64,000 bases of DNA from Bin34 sp965219935 (GTDB lineage Bacteria; Chloroflexota; Anaerolineae; Caldilineales; Caldilineaceae): the NCBI GenBank assembly GCA_965219935.1, contig CBDCOU010000003.1, positions 2,542,001-2,606,000 of the forward strand, written 5' to 3'. The notes below the pieces were generated by a model. The model was not told the DNA's origin. It did no database searches and saw only the letters and a program-made list of their open reading frames with translations. Below are positions 8,885 through 19,101 of this stretch, in pieces. Position 1 is the stretch's first letter. Each line of letters begins with the position of its first letter. The position numbers and the translations under genes were made by a program.

Positions 8885-9967
8885 TCAGGCGTCTTCCCAG
8901 TCTTCATCCGTATCCTCGTCATCTTCCTCCATTTCGGCCAAGGCCTTGGACAGGTCCGCCATGACATCCTCGTGGCGCACCTGGGACCAGTTGCCCCACA
9001 GGGACCTGGTCAGCCGTTCCGGGTCGCGGCGCAGGCCGTAACGGGCCCAGTACTGGCAAACCCGCTCGACATCCCGCTCCAGCAGGCTGTAGGCCTGCTT
9101 GTTGCCGGTCACGGGCACCACCTGAGGAAAGTCGATGACCACGACCCGGTCGTCCCAGAACAGCAGGTTGTGGGCGGACAGATCGCCGTGGATGAAGCCG
9201 TTGGTCAGCATCAATTCGACATTGTGCATGACCTGGTCGAACGACGACCTCACTTCGGAGGAGTCCAGGCGGACTTCGTTCAAGGTCGGCGCGGCCACCT
9301 GTATATCCCCGATGAATTCCATCAGGATGGCATTGTCGGCGGCATCGAACGGCTCCGGCACGTCGGCCCCGACCTCCCGAAGAATGGTGAGGGCGTGGCG
9401 TTCGTACAGCAGCCAGGACGTCTGCTGCGCCTGCTTGCCGTAATCCGACCGCTTCAGCATGGCCCGCAGCAGCCGCTTGTCCTGCCGGCTGCTGACGTTG
9501 GTGCCCAGCGCCAGCGTGTCGCGACCCTCGCGGTACACCATGTCGTTGCGCATGGTGCGGTGGCTGCGCGGCCGATAGGTCTTGGCCGCAAACAGGTCCA
9601 ATGAGCCGTCCGGCGCAGTCAGGCTGCAGCGGTAGACGTCGGCGTCCTTGCCGCCCTTGACCTTGCTCAGGATGTCATCCACCAATCCGTTCTCAAAGAA
9701 GGGCCGCAGGGCGCCCATCAGCCAGCGCCGTTCAACCTGGCCCGGCCGGTAGGTGGTTTCAAAATCGCCGGTGATGCTGCGGCGTATTTCCTCCTCGATC
9801 TTGTAGCGCCAGTTTTCCCGGTAGGGAACCTTGTTCTCGAACTTGGCCTTGGGCGGCCTGCGAATCAGCTTCTGGTCATGCTGAAAGTCGGGATCGTGCT
9901 CCTCGGCGTAAACCTCCCATTCCTCTTCTTCGTAGTCGTTCCAGTTGTCTTGGTATTGTGCAGACAT
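8885..9967 (-). CDS. RIO-type serine/threonine protein kinase
   Basis: 360 aa. Atypical kinase fold: ATP-binding Lys129 (LFAAKTYRP), hinge around MEFIGD (216-221), catalytic loop IHGDLSAHN with Asp262 and Asn267, and metal-binding VIDFPQ with Asp279. The acidic N-terminus (EEEEWEVYAEEHD) and C-terminus (EMEEDDEDTDEDWED) are notable low-complexity tails. RIO1 is best known from ribosome maturation in archaea and eukaryotes; bacterial members exist but are poorly characterised. Lies 52 nt upstream of the CE7 gene. No signal peptide or membrane segment. Confidence 0.88.
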   Translation of the reverse strand: MSAQYQDNWNDYEEEEWEVYAEEHDPDFQHDQKLIRRPPKAKFENKVPYRENWRYKIEEEIRRSITGDFETTYRPGQVERRWLMGALRPFFENGLVDDILSKVKGGKDADVYRCSLTAPDGSLDLFAAKTYRPRSHRTMRNDMVYREGRDTLALGTNVSSRQDKRLLRAMLKRSDYGKQAQQTSWLLYERHALTILREVGADVPEPFDAADNAILMEFIGDIQVAAPTLNEVRLDSSEVRSSFDQVMHNVELMLTNGFIHGDLSAHNLLFWDDRVVVIDFPQVVPVTGNKQAYSLLERDVERVCQYWARYGLRRDPERLTRSLWGNWSQVRHEDVMADLSKALAEMEEDDEDTDEDWEDA

Positions 9968-10324
9968 GCGTTGATCAGCGGCTCCGGATTGGCCTCAGGG
10001 TATCTAAAGTGCCCGCGCAGGCCGAAGGCTCGGCTTCCCCGCGACAGCGGGGACAGGATTCACGGGAACCCCGGGGTCCGTGCTGGATTGTGGGGTGGGG
10101 GTGACGAGTGACAGCAACGGGCCGGAGGTCGCTGTTTTCGCCGCGGTTCGATTAGCCGTAGGCGGCGGGTCGGCGGGAAGGTCCGGAACTGTCGATGACC
10201 AGCACAGACACCGTTCTCGTCAAGGTGTCCTGTCCTATCATTGTCCACCTCCCTGGGTGCGCATGTCGGCTGGATAAGCGGGGCTGCGGCCGATACCGAT
10301 ACCACAAGGACAAGTATACAGCCG
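9968..10324. other. Intergenic region, RIO kinase / methyltransferase
   Basis: Divergent intergenic region. A hairpin CCCCGC-GACA-GCGGGG is visible near 10036-10051, in the RIO kinase leader side. No gene, tRNA or clear promoter seen. Confidence 0.4.
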
Positions 10325-10960
10325 ATGGGTAGTTCAGACCACGCAAACCGGTTTCACCGCTTCACCAGCCGGGGGGCCGTGGCCGCCTGGGAGAGCGGCA
10401 TCTTTCGCAGGTGGCCCTATCGCCACACGATGATCGATACGGTTTCCACCATCCTGTCCGCCCACCGGCCGGAAGGCCCGTTGCACGTGGTGGAAATCGC
10501 CACCGGTCCCGGCCTGATGGCGCTGCATCTGCTGCGCGAAATTCCCCACCTCACCTACACAGGACTGGACTATTCGGTGCCGCTGAGCGACTTCGCCCGT
10601 CGGCGGCTGAGCCGATTCGGGCGGCGCGCCGAGGTGTGGCACGAGAACGCCAACGAGGACGGCTGGACCCGACGCCTGCAGCCCCCTGTCCAGGCCTTTG
10701 TGTCGCTGCAGGCGATACACGACCTGGGGAACCAGGACAATGTTGTCCGGATCTATGCCAAGGCGTTCGAACTGCTCGACGACGACGGCCTCTTTGTCAA
10801 CGCGGACTTCGTCACGGCACCCGGCAAACCCAACGCGAACGATCCGGGCCGGTTGCCGGTGGCCCGTCACTTCGAAGTCCTGCGCTCTCTGGGCTATGCC
10901 TGGACCGACTGCATCGCCCGCCAAGGGGACATGGCCTGCCTGGTGGCCGGCAAGCGCTAA
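10325..10960 (+). CDS. Class I SAM-dependent methyltransferase
   Basis: 211 aa from ATG 10325; the frame is open to 10241 but that extension looks non-coding. Motif I is VVEIATGPGLMAL (residues ~55-67), followed by YTGLDYS (motif post-I acidic Asp), AFVSLQAIHDL (motif II) and LLDDDGLFVNADF (motif III). Substrate not predictable. The gene ends 2 nt before the convergent Ldh-type gene, with no space for a separate terminator. Confidence 0.85.
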   Translation: MGSSDHANRFHRFTSRGAVAAWESGIFRRWPYRHTMIDTVSTILSAHRPEGPLHVVEIATGPGLMALHLLREIPHLTYTGLDYSVPLSDFARRRLSRFGRRAEVWHENANEDGWTRRLQPPVQAFVSLQAIHDLGNQDNVVRIYAKAFELLDDDGLFVNADFVTAPGKPNANDPGRLPVARHFEVLRSLGYAWTDCIARQGDMACLVAGKR

Positions 10961-10962
10961 CC

Positions 10963-11994
10963 TCAGGGGGCCTCCACGCCCACTCCCGCCGCAGCCTCCA
11001 CAAGGTCGCGCCAGGTCACATCGTCCACGGGAATGCCGTGTGCACGCCGTTCGGCGGCCGTGCGCGCTTCGGGCTCGCCCGGCAACATGACTTCGTCGAA
11101 CCCCGGGGCCGGCCGCACGGACTTGAAGAACGCCACGTAGTCGCCGGCATCGCCAAAGAAAGCGCCGAGTGCCCGGAATGTTTCAATGCGCAACAGGATG
11201 AAGAACGCGCCGTTGTTCATGGGACCCTTGACCTTCTGAGGAACACCGCTGCCTGTCAGCAGCCCGGCCATCACATCGTTGAGCAGGCTCAGGCCGGATC
11301 CCTTGTGTCCGCCGAACGGCAGGAGCATGCCCCCGTCGTAGAGGTCTTGCGGATTGACCGACGGATTGCCATCCTTGTCCAACATGGAGCCAGGCGGCAG
11401 GTCCGTCCCCTTGTTGTGGGCAATCTTGACCTTGCCCTCGGCCACCACGCTGGTCGCGAAGTCGATCACAATGGGATCCCTGCCCTCCAGCGGGACGGCC
11501 GCGGCCAGGGGATTGGTGCTCATGAGCCGTTCACTGCCACCAAACGGCGCCACGATGCCGCGTTGGCCACCTCCGTTGCAGAAGGCCAGACCAATGAAAC
11601 CGGCGTCGGCCGCCATCGTGACCCATTCCCCAAGGCGGCCGACGTGGCCGCTGTTGGTGATGCCACCGGCAGAAATGCCACAGGCCTCGGCCTTTTCAAT
11701 GGCTTTCTTGATCGTGAGGTAGGCGGACCACTGCCCGAAGTTCCGCTTGGCATCCATGATGAAGGCGGAGGGTGATTCCTCCAGCGGCTCCGGATCCGAG
11801 GCGGGATCCAGCCTCCCGTGCTCGATCTGATCCAGATAGAGGTTGACTCTCACGACACCATGGGAATCGTGGCCCAGCAGGTTTGCCAGCACTAGGGACT
11901 CGCTGACCTTGTGCGCAATCGCGGTGCGCACGCCTACGGTTTCGAACATGTCCTGGACAAAGCTCTGGAGAGTGTCGGACGAAATGGTGTGCAT
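10963..11994 (-). CDS. Malate/L-lactate/ureidoglycolate dehydrogenase family oxidoreductase (Ldh2)
   Basis: 343 aa from ATG 11994 (a TTG two codons earlier is less likely). The family uses NAD(P)H to reduce 2-keto acids and has a fold unlike classical MDH/LDH. The catalytic-region motif LLGHDSHGVVR is at residues 39-49; GGITNSGHVGRLGEW, MSTNPLAAAVP and FATSVVAEGKV follow in the family order, and GHKGSGLSLLNDVMAGLLTG is the nucleotide-region motif. The individual substrate cannot be told. Confidence 0.9.
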   Translation of the reverse strand: MHTISSDTLQSFVQDMFETVGVRTAIAHKVSESLVLANLLGHDSHGVVRVNLYLDQIEHGRLDPASDPEPLEESPSAFIMDAKRNFGQWSAYLTIKKAIEKAEACGISAGGITNSGHVGRLGEWVTMAADAGFIGLAFCNGGGQRGIVAPFGGSERLMSTNPLAAAVPLEGRDPIVIDFATSVVAEGKVKIAHNKGTDLPPGSMLDKDGNPSVNPQDLYDGGMLLPFGGHKGSGLSLLNDVMAGLLTGSGVPQKVKGPMNNGAFFILLRIETFRALGAFFGDAGDYVAFFKSVRPAPGFDEVMLPGEPEARTAAERRAHGIPVDDVTWRDLVEAAAGVGVEAP

Positions 11995-12000
11995 GATCAA

Positions 12001-12447
12001 ACAGCCCCGGGTGGTTTTGGTTGTGCGAACTGAACAACAAGGGGAATGAACGGCGGTTTCCCGCGCGACCAGCGCCAGCTTGGCTCCGTGTCGGCGTGGA
12101 TGCCGCCAACGACGAGGGAATCTTACGATCAGCGACTGTGAAACCTCTGATCACTTGCGGCTGGACTGCGGAGACCCATTGCACGCAGGAGATCGGTAGT
12201 TGGGAACCCGCAGGCCGGCAGATACCAAAGAAAGCCGCGAGGCACGGGTTTGCTCGGCACTGCAACCCAATCCGTGGATCTGATTCGAACAGCGACAAGA
12301 CATCCCCTATCCATGCACGGTATCCGTTGGGGAGCAGTGTGGGCTCCAACCGTTGCAGGATTTTGGAGTCCAACATTTGTATTTCCAAACCATTGTGCGA
12401 TAGTTTGAATTGCGAACATCTTTGTAGAAGTCGTAGGACACGCTCAC
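12001..12447. other. Intergenic region without recognised gene
   Basis: Divergent region between the Ldh2 and Rpn-like genes, less GC-rich near 12360-12430. AGGA at 12435 region may serve the Rpn-like gene. Nothing else recognised. Confidence 0.4.
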
Positions 12448-13521
12448 ATGGCAACCCATGATCGGCGATACAAGCGCATCCTCACCAGTTCCATCTTTGC
12501 CTACGATGTCGCCCAACTGCTGGCCCAACGGTTCGATCTCGGCATCGTCGACCGGCACTCCCTGCGGGCCGGCCCCACCGGCTCGATCCGGGAGTCCGAA
12601 CACGAACGCATCGCCGACAGCACCTGGTCCTTCGACACCGACCGCCAGCCCACCGTCATCATGATCGTGGAGGCCCAGAGTTCCCGTCAGCGCCATTTCA
12701 TGGTCCGCATCCTTCGCTATGTCGTCGACCGTCTCCTGGAATTGTGCGAGGACCGGGCGTGGCATGGCTCGGACCGGGGCCTGCCGCCGGTCGCTGTGGC
12801 CATCCTCTACACCGGACCCGACCTCTGGCAGCCACCCTCCCTGCACGACCTCTTCAGCCCCTTGGCGCGACTCCTCATGCAGTTCGACTTTCCCGTGCAG
12901 TACTATGATGTTCTGCACATGGACCGCCGGGACGATCCCGAACAGCGCCTGCTGCGGCTGGTCTTCGCGATCGAGCGATGTGCGGGCCTGGGCGATACGG
13001 CTTCCGTCAGACAGGCCGTGCGCGGGCTGGAGGACCGGGAGGCCCACGCGCTTCTGATGCGGTTCCTGGCCGACAAAATAGCGCAGTGGGGCAATCTCAG
13101 GGATGATCAGGGCAGGCTTCTGCTGGATGTCGCCCGCTTGGATGACAGCCGACCACTCAGCGAGGTGGAGAAAGAAATGGAAACGGCACAGGAACACTTA
13201 CTGAGACAGTTGGCCGAAGAACGAGCCGAAGGACGAGCCGAAGGCCAGGCTGCGGGACAGGTGGAAGGGATGCTGGTTAGCTTCCAACGCACCTTGGCCG
13301 CCAGCGGTCTGGACCGTCGGCTGGTGGAGGACATCACTGCCTACGCTGGCCAAATCACCGAGGCGGCCCGGCGCGGTGTGCACTTCGACCTCGACCACAT
13401 GCCCGACGGTGCCCGGCTCCTGGCGGTGATCCAGGAGGGTGGTGGCCCCACCCAGGTTCCCGCCGAACGGATTTGGGCCCTCCTGCCCCACATCCCGGAA
13501 GAGGACACGGCTCCGAAGTAG
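12448..13521 (+). CDS. Rpn/YhgA-like PD-(D/E)XK family protein
   Basis: 357 aa. The N-terminal ~150 residues resemble Rpn-family recombination-promoting nucleases / putative transposases (PD-(D/E)XK fold): RESEHERIADSTWSF gives a possible metal-binding Asp, and TVIMIVEAQSS the E-x-Q core strand. After a helical middle part there is a repetitive coil (EERAEGRAEGQAAGQVEG, residues ~250-272) often found at the end of such proteins, then a C-terminal domain of about 80 residues ending in LLPHIPEEDTAPK. That last part is duplicated just downstream. Role unproven; the family has been linked to DNA rearrangement and defence. Confidence 0.7.
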   Translation: MATHDRRYKRILTSSIFAYDVAQLLAQRFDLGIVDRHSLRAGPTGSIRESEHERIADSTWSFDTDRQPTVIMIVEAQSSRQRHFMVRILRYVVDRLLELCEDRAWHGSDRGLPPVAVAILYTGPDLWQPPSLHDLFSPLARLLMQFDFPVQYYDVLHMDRRDDPEQRLLRLVFAIERCAGLGDTASVRQAVRGLEDREAHALLMRFLADKIAQWGNLRDDQGRLLLDVARLDDSRPLSEVEKEMETAQEHLLRQLAEERAEGRAEGQAAGQVEGMLVSFQRTLAASGLDRRLVEDITAYAGQITEAARRGVHFDLDHMPDGARLLAVIQEGGGPTQVPAERIWALLPHIPEEDTAPK

Positions 13522-13718
13522 CTGGGCGAATTCGCGTCGGCACGGTTGCGCCAATCGAACAGCCGACATTCAAGGCACAGCCCTCCGTTTGCCCGACAGC
13601 GCGGCTTCCCCTTCCACGAATTTCGAAAACCGAGTGTTGCTCTTTGCGGGGCGACCGCGGGGCCGTCTGCACCATCCGAATGGACAACGACCGTCAGCTT
13701 GTTTGGAATCAGAGCGTC

Positions 13719-14123
13719 ATGCAACAGGTACAGTTTTTCTACAGTGGAGGCACGGACAGCAACGATCCACCCGCCGAGGCCGAAAGGACAGTGGAAACGG
13801 CACAGGAACGCTTTGTTCGACAGTTGGCCGAACAACGGGCCCAAGCGAAAACTGCGGGAATGGTGGAAGGAATGCTGATCAGCTTCCGGCGCGGCCTAGC
13901 CGCCAGCGGCCTGGCTCGACACCTCGTTGAAGCTCTCGAAATCCACGCCGACCGCATCGTCGAAGCCGCCAGGTGCGGTATGCATTTCGATCTCGACGAC
14001 ATTCCCGACGGTGCCCTACTCCTCGTAACGGTCCGGGAGGGTGGCGGCCCGGAACGGGTTCCTGCCGACCACATTTGGACCTTATTGCCGCCTATCCCAC
14101 AAGACAACACGGCTCCGAAGTAG
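13719..14123 (+). pseudogene. Truncated tandem copy of the Rpn-like C-terminal domain
   Basis: 134 aa from ATG 13719. From VETAQERFVRQLAEQ to the end it parallels the C-terminal third of the gene 200 bp upstream (METAQEHLLRQLAEE): GMLISFRRGLAASGLARHLVE, HFDLDDIPDGALLLVTVREG and IWTLLPPIPQDNTAPK. The last bases before both stops are the same (CACGGCTCCGAAGTAG). The nuclease domain is missing. Best read as the remnant of a tandem gene duplication, though a small regulator made of the C-terminal domain alone cannot be excluded. Confidence 0.65.
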
Positions 14124-14308
14124 CAGGAGTGGAGATTGTGCAGGATGAATGGGAGCCTGCGCGAAATGCGGTAGTCCGGGTCGACATGCTGGTGGAAGCC
14201 CTGAACCTGATGCTTCCACTACCAAAGACTGCCTGAAGCACAAGGCCACCCATGTCGGCCCTGTGCCGTTGCATATCAGGGACACTGAAATCCTGTTGTT
14301 TGCACAGG

Positions 14309-14866
14309 TCAGGCTTCAGGTGTGGCAGTCAATGCAGCAATGTCCTTCCAGCCATAGGCAACTTCCACCAGGTTGGCTCCGCCGATCTCGATGGTTTTCT
14401 CGCCGACCTCTTTGCCTCCCAGAGCTTCGTAAAAACGGCAGGCGGGTCGATTGTCCTGCAGTACCCACAGCAACATGGAAGGGAATCCATCCAGTATCAT
14501 CCGTTCCGTCACGGCTGAGAAAAGGGAATGGCCGAATCCCCTGCGTTGAAACGGCTGCAGCACGTAGATCGCATATAACTCGCCAAGATACGTCCGGTTA
14601 CCATCGCGTTCCGGCCCTCCGTGAGCGAAACCAACGATTCCGCCCTCTGCATCTTCGGCGACAAAGTTGCAGAGGGCCGGCGAATTCGCTTCAAGGACCT
14701 GCTTCCACCAAGCTTCCCTTGCCGGATAGGACAGGGAAGACAAGTACTCGTTCGGAACTATTCCTGCATACGACGTCTGCCACGTCTGAATGTGTATCTT
14801 CGCCATGGACCTGGCATCCGATGGCTCGGCCTCTCGAATTGTCATGTCTGCATGTTCCTGCGGCAT
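14309..14866 (-). CDS. GNAT family N-acetyltransferase
   Basis: 185 aa. ATG 14866 has AGGAG 5 nt upstream; the alternative ATG at 14845 (MTIREAEPSDA) matches the usual family N-terminus. The acetyl-CoA loop is FQRRGFGHSLF, preceded by ELYAIYVLQP (strand 4), and the C-terminal part has LWVLQDNRPACRFYEALGG, the typical strand-5/helix-4 region of RimI/YhhY-like enzymes. Substrate unknown. No close neighbour on the same strand. Confidence 0.9.
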   Translation of the reverse strand: MPQEHADMTIREAEPSDARSMAKIHIQTWQTSYAGIVPNEYLSSLSYPAREAWWKQVLEANSPALCNFVAEDAEGGIVGFAHGGPERDGNRTYLGELYAIYVLQPFQRRGFGHSLFSAVTERMILDGFPSMLLWVLQDNRPACRFYEALGGKEVGEKTIEIGGANLVEVAYGWKDIAALTATPEA

Positions 14867-15265
14867 CTCGACTCCTGAAGCGCCTGACCCGGAGCCAGGC
14901 CCTTGTTGCACGTCCGCCCTCGGTCACAACCGATACAAGCAAGGTAGCCTACCATCGATAACCGACCGTTTAATTCGGCAAGTTCAAGAGCGGTTTACTC
15001 TCCATGCGCACGTCAGCTGCTCGACAACCATGTTGCGTGTCAAAACCCGATTTCAGTTTGACGGATTTTGATCCGAACCCTTCCTTGGCACTCCCGGGCG
15101 TGTCGAACTCCCGTCCGTTCAAGTCGCAGCACGACCAGCGGAGACAGGAAGCCGAGGACTCCCAACTACGGCTGCCTCCATCCGAATGGGTCCTCCGGTT
15201 GGCTCCCGTGGAAATGGTGCCTCCCCGCGACAGCAGACCGGAACGTTCCGCGCTCCGATCCGGGA
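14867..15265. other. Intergenic region without recognised gene
   Basis: About 400 bp in which both strands have only short open frames with no recognisable similarity or start signals. Confidence 0.4.
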
Positions 15266-15658
15266 TCAACCCGAACCGGTAACCCACCCCAGAATGACAA
15301 AGGCGTCGGACGAGAAGAAATAGCCCACCAACAAAATGGCAAGTTCAACGGCCACAATCACCGCCGCCATGCGCCGGGCCCGCCGGGTCCCGTGATGGCG
15401 CAGGTAGGTTTCGCCGCTGACAATCGACATGGCAATGACAACGATGCCCAGGACCATCGCCGAGATGGTCTGGACATTGAAGCCGACCCAGTATTCCCGC
15501 CCGTACTCCTCCACAATTACGTTGAAGAGGCGCAGCAGGCCGGCATAGGCGGCCATGACCAGATCCACGCCAATCGCGACCTCTGCAATCCCCAGGGCCG
15601 AGGTCAACAGCCAAACCAACCCCAGCAGGATCGGCTCAAGAGATCGGGACAGGCTCAT
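15266..15658 (-). CDS. Small integral membrane protein, unknown
   Basis: 130 aa with about three or four predicted membrane helices: PILLGLVWLLTSALGIAEVA, LVMAAYAGLLRLFNVIV, ISAMVLGIVVIAMSIVS and AAVIVAVELAILLVGYFF. A basic segment (RHHGTRRARR) separates the last two. I recognise no family. It lies 120 nt downstream of the oppF start and could be transcribed separately. Confidence 0.65.
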   Translation of the reverse strand: MSLSRSLEPILLGLVWLLTSALGIAEVAIGVDLVMAAYAGLLRLFNVIVEEYGREYWVGFNVQTISAMVLGIVVIAMSIVSGETYLRHHGTRRARRMAAVIVAVELAILLVGYFFSSDAFVILGWVTGSG

Positions 15659-15780
15659 GGTTTATGCAGGTCGGGAACGGCTGCGGTGCCGATACCCACC
15701 CCGGCCTCCGGTTCCCGCACGGATATCTGCGGAACACAACTGTGCCCGCCGCCCCTGCTTGGGTCATACCCGCGCGAGGC

Positions 15781-16804
<1,024 letters not shown>

Positions 16805-16821
<17 letters not shown>

Positions 16822-17923
16822 GGGTCACCTCTTGCATCGTGTCCGGATCGTGCAGCAGACAGGCAGCTCGTTGTCCGTCGCCTGCAGTAAGCAGTTCGGG
16901 CATGCGCACATCGCAGATGCCGGGCATCACATCGGGGCACCGGTTGTTGAAGGGGCACCCGGCCGGAATGGAGAACGGGTCGGGCACCATGCCCTCGATC
17001 ACCTCCAGGCGGGACCCTTCGGTCTGCCCAATGCGGGGAATCGATCGGAGCAGGGCCCGCGTGTACGGATGCTGCGGGTTGTAGAAGATCGCATCCGTGG
17101 TGCCCTGTTCGACAATGCGGCCCAGATACATGACCGCGATGTCCTCCGCCATCTCGGCGATGACGCCCAAATCGTGGGTGATGTACATGATGGCCATGCC
17201 GAACTCCTCTTGGAGGTCGAGCATGAGATCGTTGATTTGAGCCTGGGTCGTGACGTCGAGCGCCGTGGTGGGCTCGTCGGCAATCAACAGTTTGGGACCA
17301 CAGGAGAGGGCAATCGCGATCATGACGCGTTGCCGCTGGCCGCCCGAAAGCTCATGCGGATAGCTTATGACCCGTTCCTCTGGCCGGGGAATACCCACCT
17401 TGTCCAGCATCTCGACGGCGATCTGTCGGGCTTCCTCGCGCGGAATCCGATTCTGCTTGGCAATGGCCTTGGCCATCTGGTCGCCGACGGTCTGACGCGG
17501 CTTCAGGTGCAGTTGAATCGACTCGCCGATGTGCAGGCCGGCCGTGTAGACCGGGGTCAGCGAACTCATCGGCTCCTGGAAGATCATGGCGATCTCACCG
17601 CCGCGCAGGTCCCGCATCAGTTGGCTGTCGGACGGCTGTTGGGCAATGTCGATGAGTTCGGAGTCGTCGGAATCATCCCGTTGCCGGTTGTACAGCATCT
17701 CGCCGCTCACAATCGAGCCGTTCTTGGCCAGCAGCTGCATGATGGCGCGGGCCGTTACAGACTTGCCGGAGCCGCTCTCGCCGATGACCCCAAGGGTCTT
17801 CGACTTGCGAATCGTGAAGTTCACCCCCTCAAGAGCGCGGACCGTGCCGCGCCGCACGTCGAAATGAACTTGCAGGTCCCTGATGTCCAGCAGGACATCA
17901 GGGTCCAGGGCGGCCGTCGCCAT
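16805..17923 (-). CDS. oppD: Oligopeptide/dipeptide ABC transporter ATPase, OppD/DppD-like
   Basis: 372 aa. Walker A GESGSGKSVTARA, Q-loop MIFQEPMSSLTPVYTAG, signature LSGGQRQRVMIAIALS, Walker B LLIADEPTTALD, switch MYITHDLGVI. The C-terminal extension has CPFNNRCPDVMPGIC and a later Cys in AACLLH, again the arrangement of the possible Fe-S motif. The ribosome binding site GGAGG lies within the last codons of the permease gene. Pairs with OppF to form the ATPase heterodimer. Confidence 0.95.
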
Positions 17924-17925
17924 GA

Positions 17926-19065
17926 CTACTGGCCTCCGTAGGGATCAAGGGCATCGCGCAGGCCGTCGCCCAGCATGTTGAAGCCCCAAATGGCCCCGAT
18001 GATGAACGGGATTGTGATCAGCATCCAAGGCGCGAATTGGATGGTCCGGATGCCGGACACTTCGTAGAGCAGTACGCCCCAGCTGGTCAGCGGCGGGCGC
18101 AGGCCCAGACCCAGCCAGCTGAGAGCTGTTTCGGCCAGGATCATGCCCGGAATGGCCAGCGTGGAAATCACGATGATGTGGCTGGTGGCACCCGGAATTA
18201 GATGGCGAAACATCACGCGCCAGTCGCTGGAACCAAACGACTGGGCAGCCAGAACGTATTCGCGTTCCCGCAGTGAGAGGACCAAGCCGCGTACCTGCCG
18301 GGCCAGGCCGCCCCAGCGCACGCAAGCCAGGATGATGGTCAACATGAAGTAGACCGCGATCGGAGACCACTCAGGCGGAATGGCGGCGGCCAGCGCCATA
18401 AACAGCGGAATGTCCGGAAAGGCCGACAGGAACTCCGTGATGCGCTGCACCACCAAGTCCACCAGGCGTCCGTACCAGCCCGAAATCACGCCCAGGGTCG
18501 CACCGAAAGTGATGGTCAAAAACTGCCCAATCAGGCCGATCAGCAACGACAGGCGCCCACCGTAAATGATGCGCGTAAACAAGTCGCGGCCCAGGCGGTC
18601 CGTACCGAACAGGTACACGTAGCCATCGGGACTCTCCTCCGGATCCACGCCGAAAAGGTGGATGTTGGAGGGAATCAGGCCGGCCAGGCGATACTCCTCG
18701 GCACGCACGAACAGATGGATCGGGTAGCGCACGTCTTTGTCGACCACGAAGAAACGCTTGCGCAGCGTCATATCCACCTCTTCCGTCAGACCATAGACGA
18801 AAGGCCGGGCCTGAAATTGACCCTCGTGGCGGAACTGCAGCCGCTGGGGTGGAGCCTCCAGGTAGTCGGAGGTTGTATCGACCAGGTATGGTGACCAGAA
18901 TTCCGCGGTCAGAGTGCAGACAAAGTAGTAGGCGATGATCAGGAAGCCACCGAACATCGCCAGCTTGTTCTGCCGGAACCGCCACCAGACCAGAACCCAG
19001 TAGTTCTGGCTGATCTCCTTGGCGTTCTGCTCCTCTGCGAACGGTTCGGGGACGGCAGTGCTCAT
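17926..19065 (-). CDS. oppC: Peptide ABC transporter permease, OppC/DppC-like
   Basis: 379 aa, longer than the usual ~300 because of a large periplasmic loop (residues ~55-145, including DTTSDYLEAPPQRLQFRHEG) after the first transmembrane helix. The ATPase-contacting EAA-type loop is QSFGSSDWRVMFRHLIPG. HLFGVDPEESPDGYVYLFGTD is typical of DppC/OppC (the LGTDRLGRD region). N-terminal OppC-N segment present. Ends 3 nt before oppD. Confidence 0.93.
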   Translation of the reverse strand: MSTAVPEPFAEEQNAKEISQNYWVLVWWRFRQNKLAMFGGFLIIAYYFVCTLTAEFWSPYLVDTTSDYLEAPPQRLQFRHEGQFQARPFVYGLTEEVDMTLRKRFFVVDKDVRYPIHLFVRAEEYRLAGLIPSNIHLFGVDPEESPDGYVYLFGTDRLGRDLFTRIIYGGRLSLLIGLIGQFLTITFGATLGVISGWYGRLVDLVVQRITEFLSAFPDIPLFMALAAAIPPEWSPIAVYFMLTIILACVRWGGLARQVRGLVLSLREREYVLAAQSFGSSDWRVMFRHLIPGATSHIIVISTLAIPGMILAETALSWLGLGLRPPLTSWGVLLYEVSGIRTIQFAPWMLITIPFIIGAIWGFNMLGDGLRDALDPYGGQ

Positions 19066-19101
19066 GTCCGGTCTTCCTAAAAGGAACGGTAGGGCCTGTG
19101 G

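Noticed and set aside
10030..10260. Hairpins suggesting a structured RNA or tRNA
   Set aside because: No cloverleaf, no T-loop consensus, no riboswitch motif.
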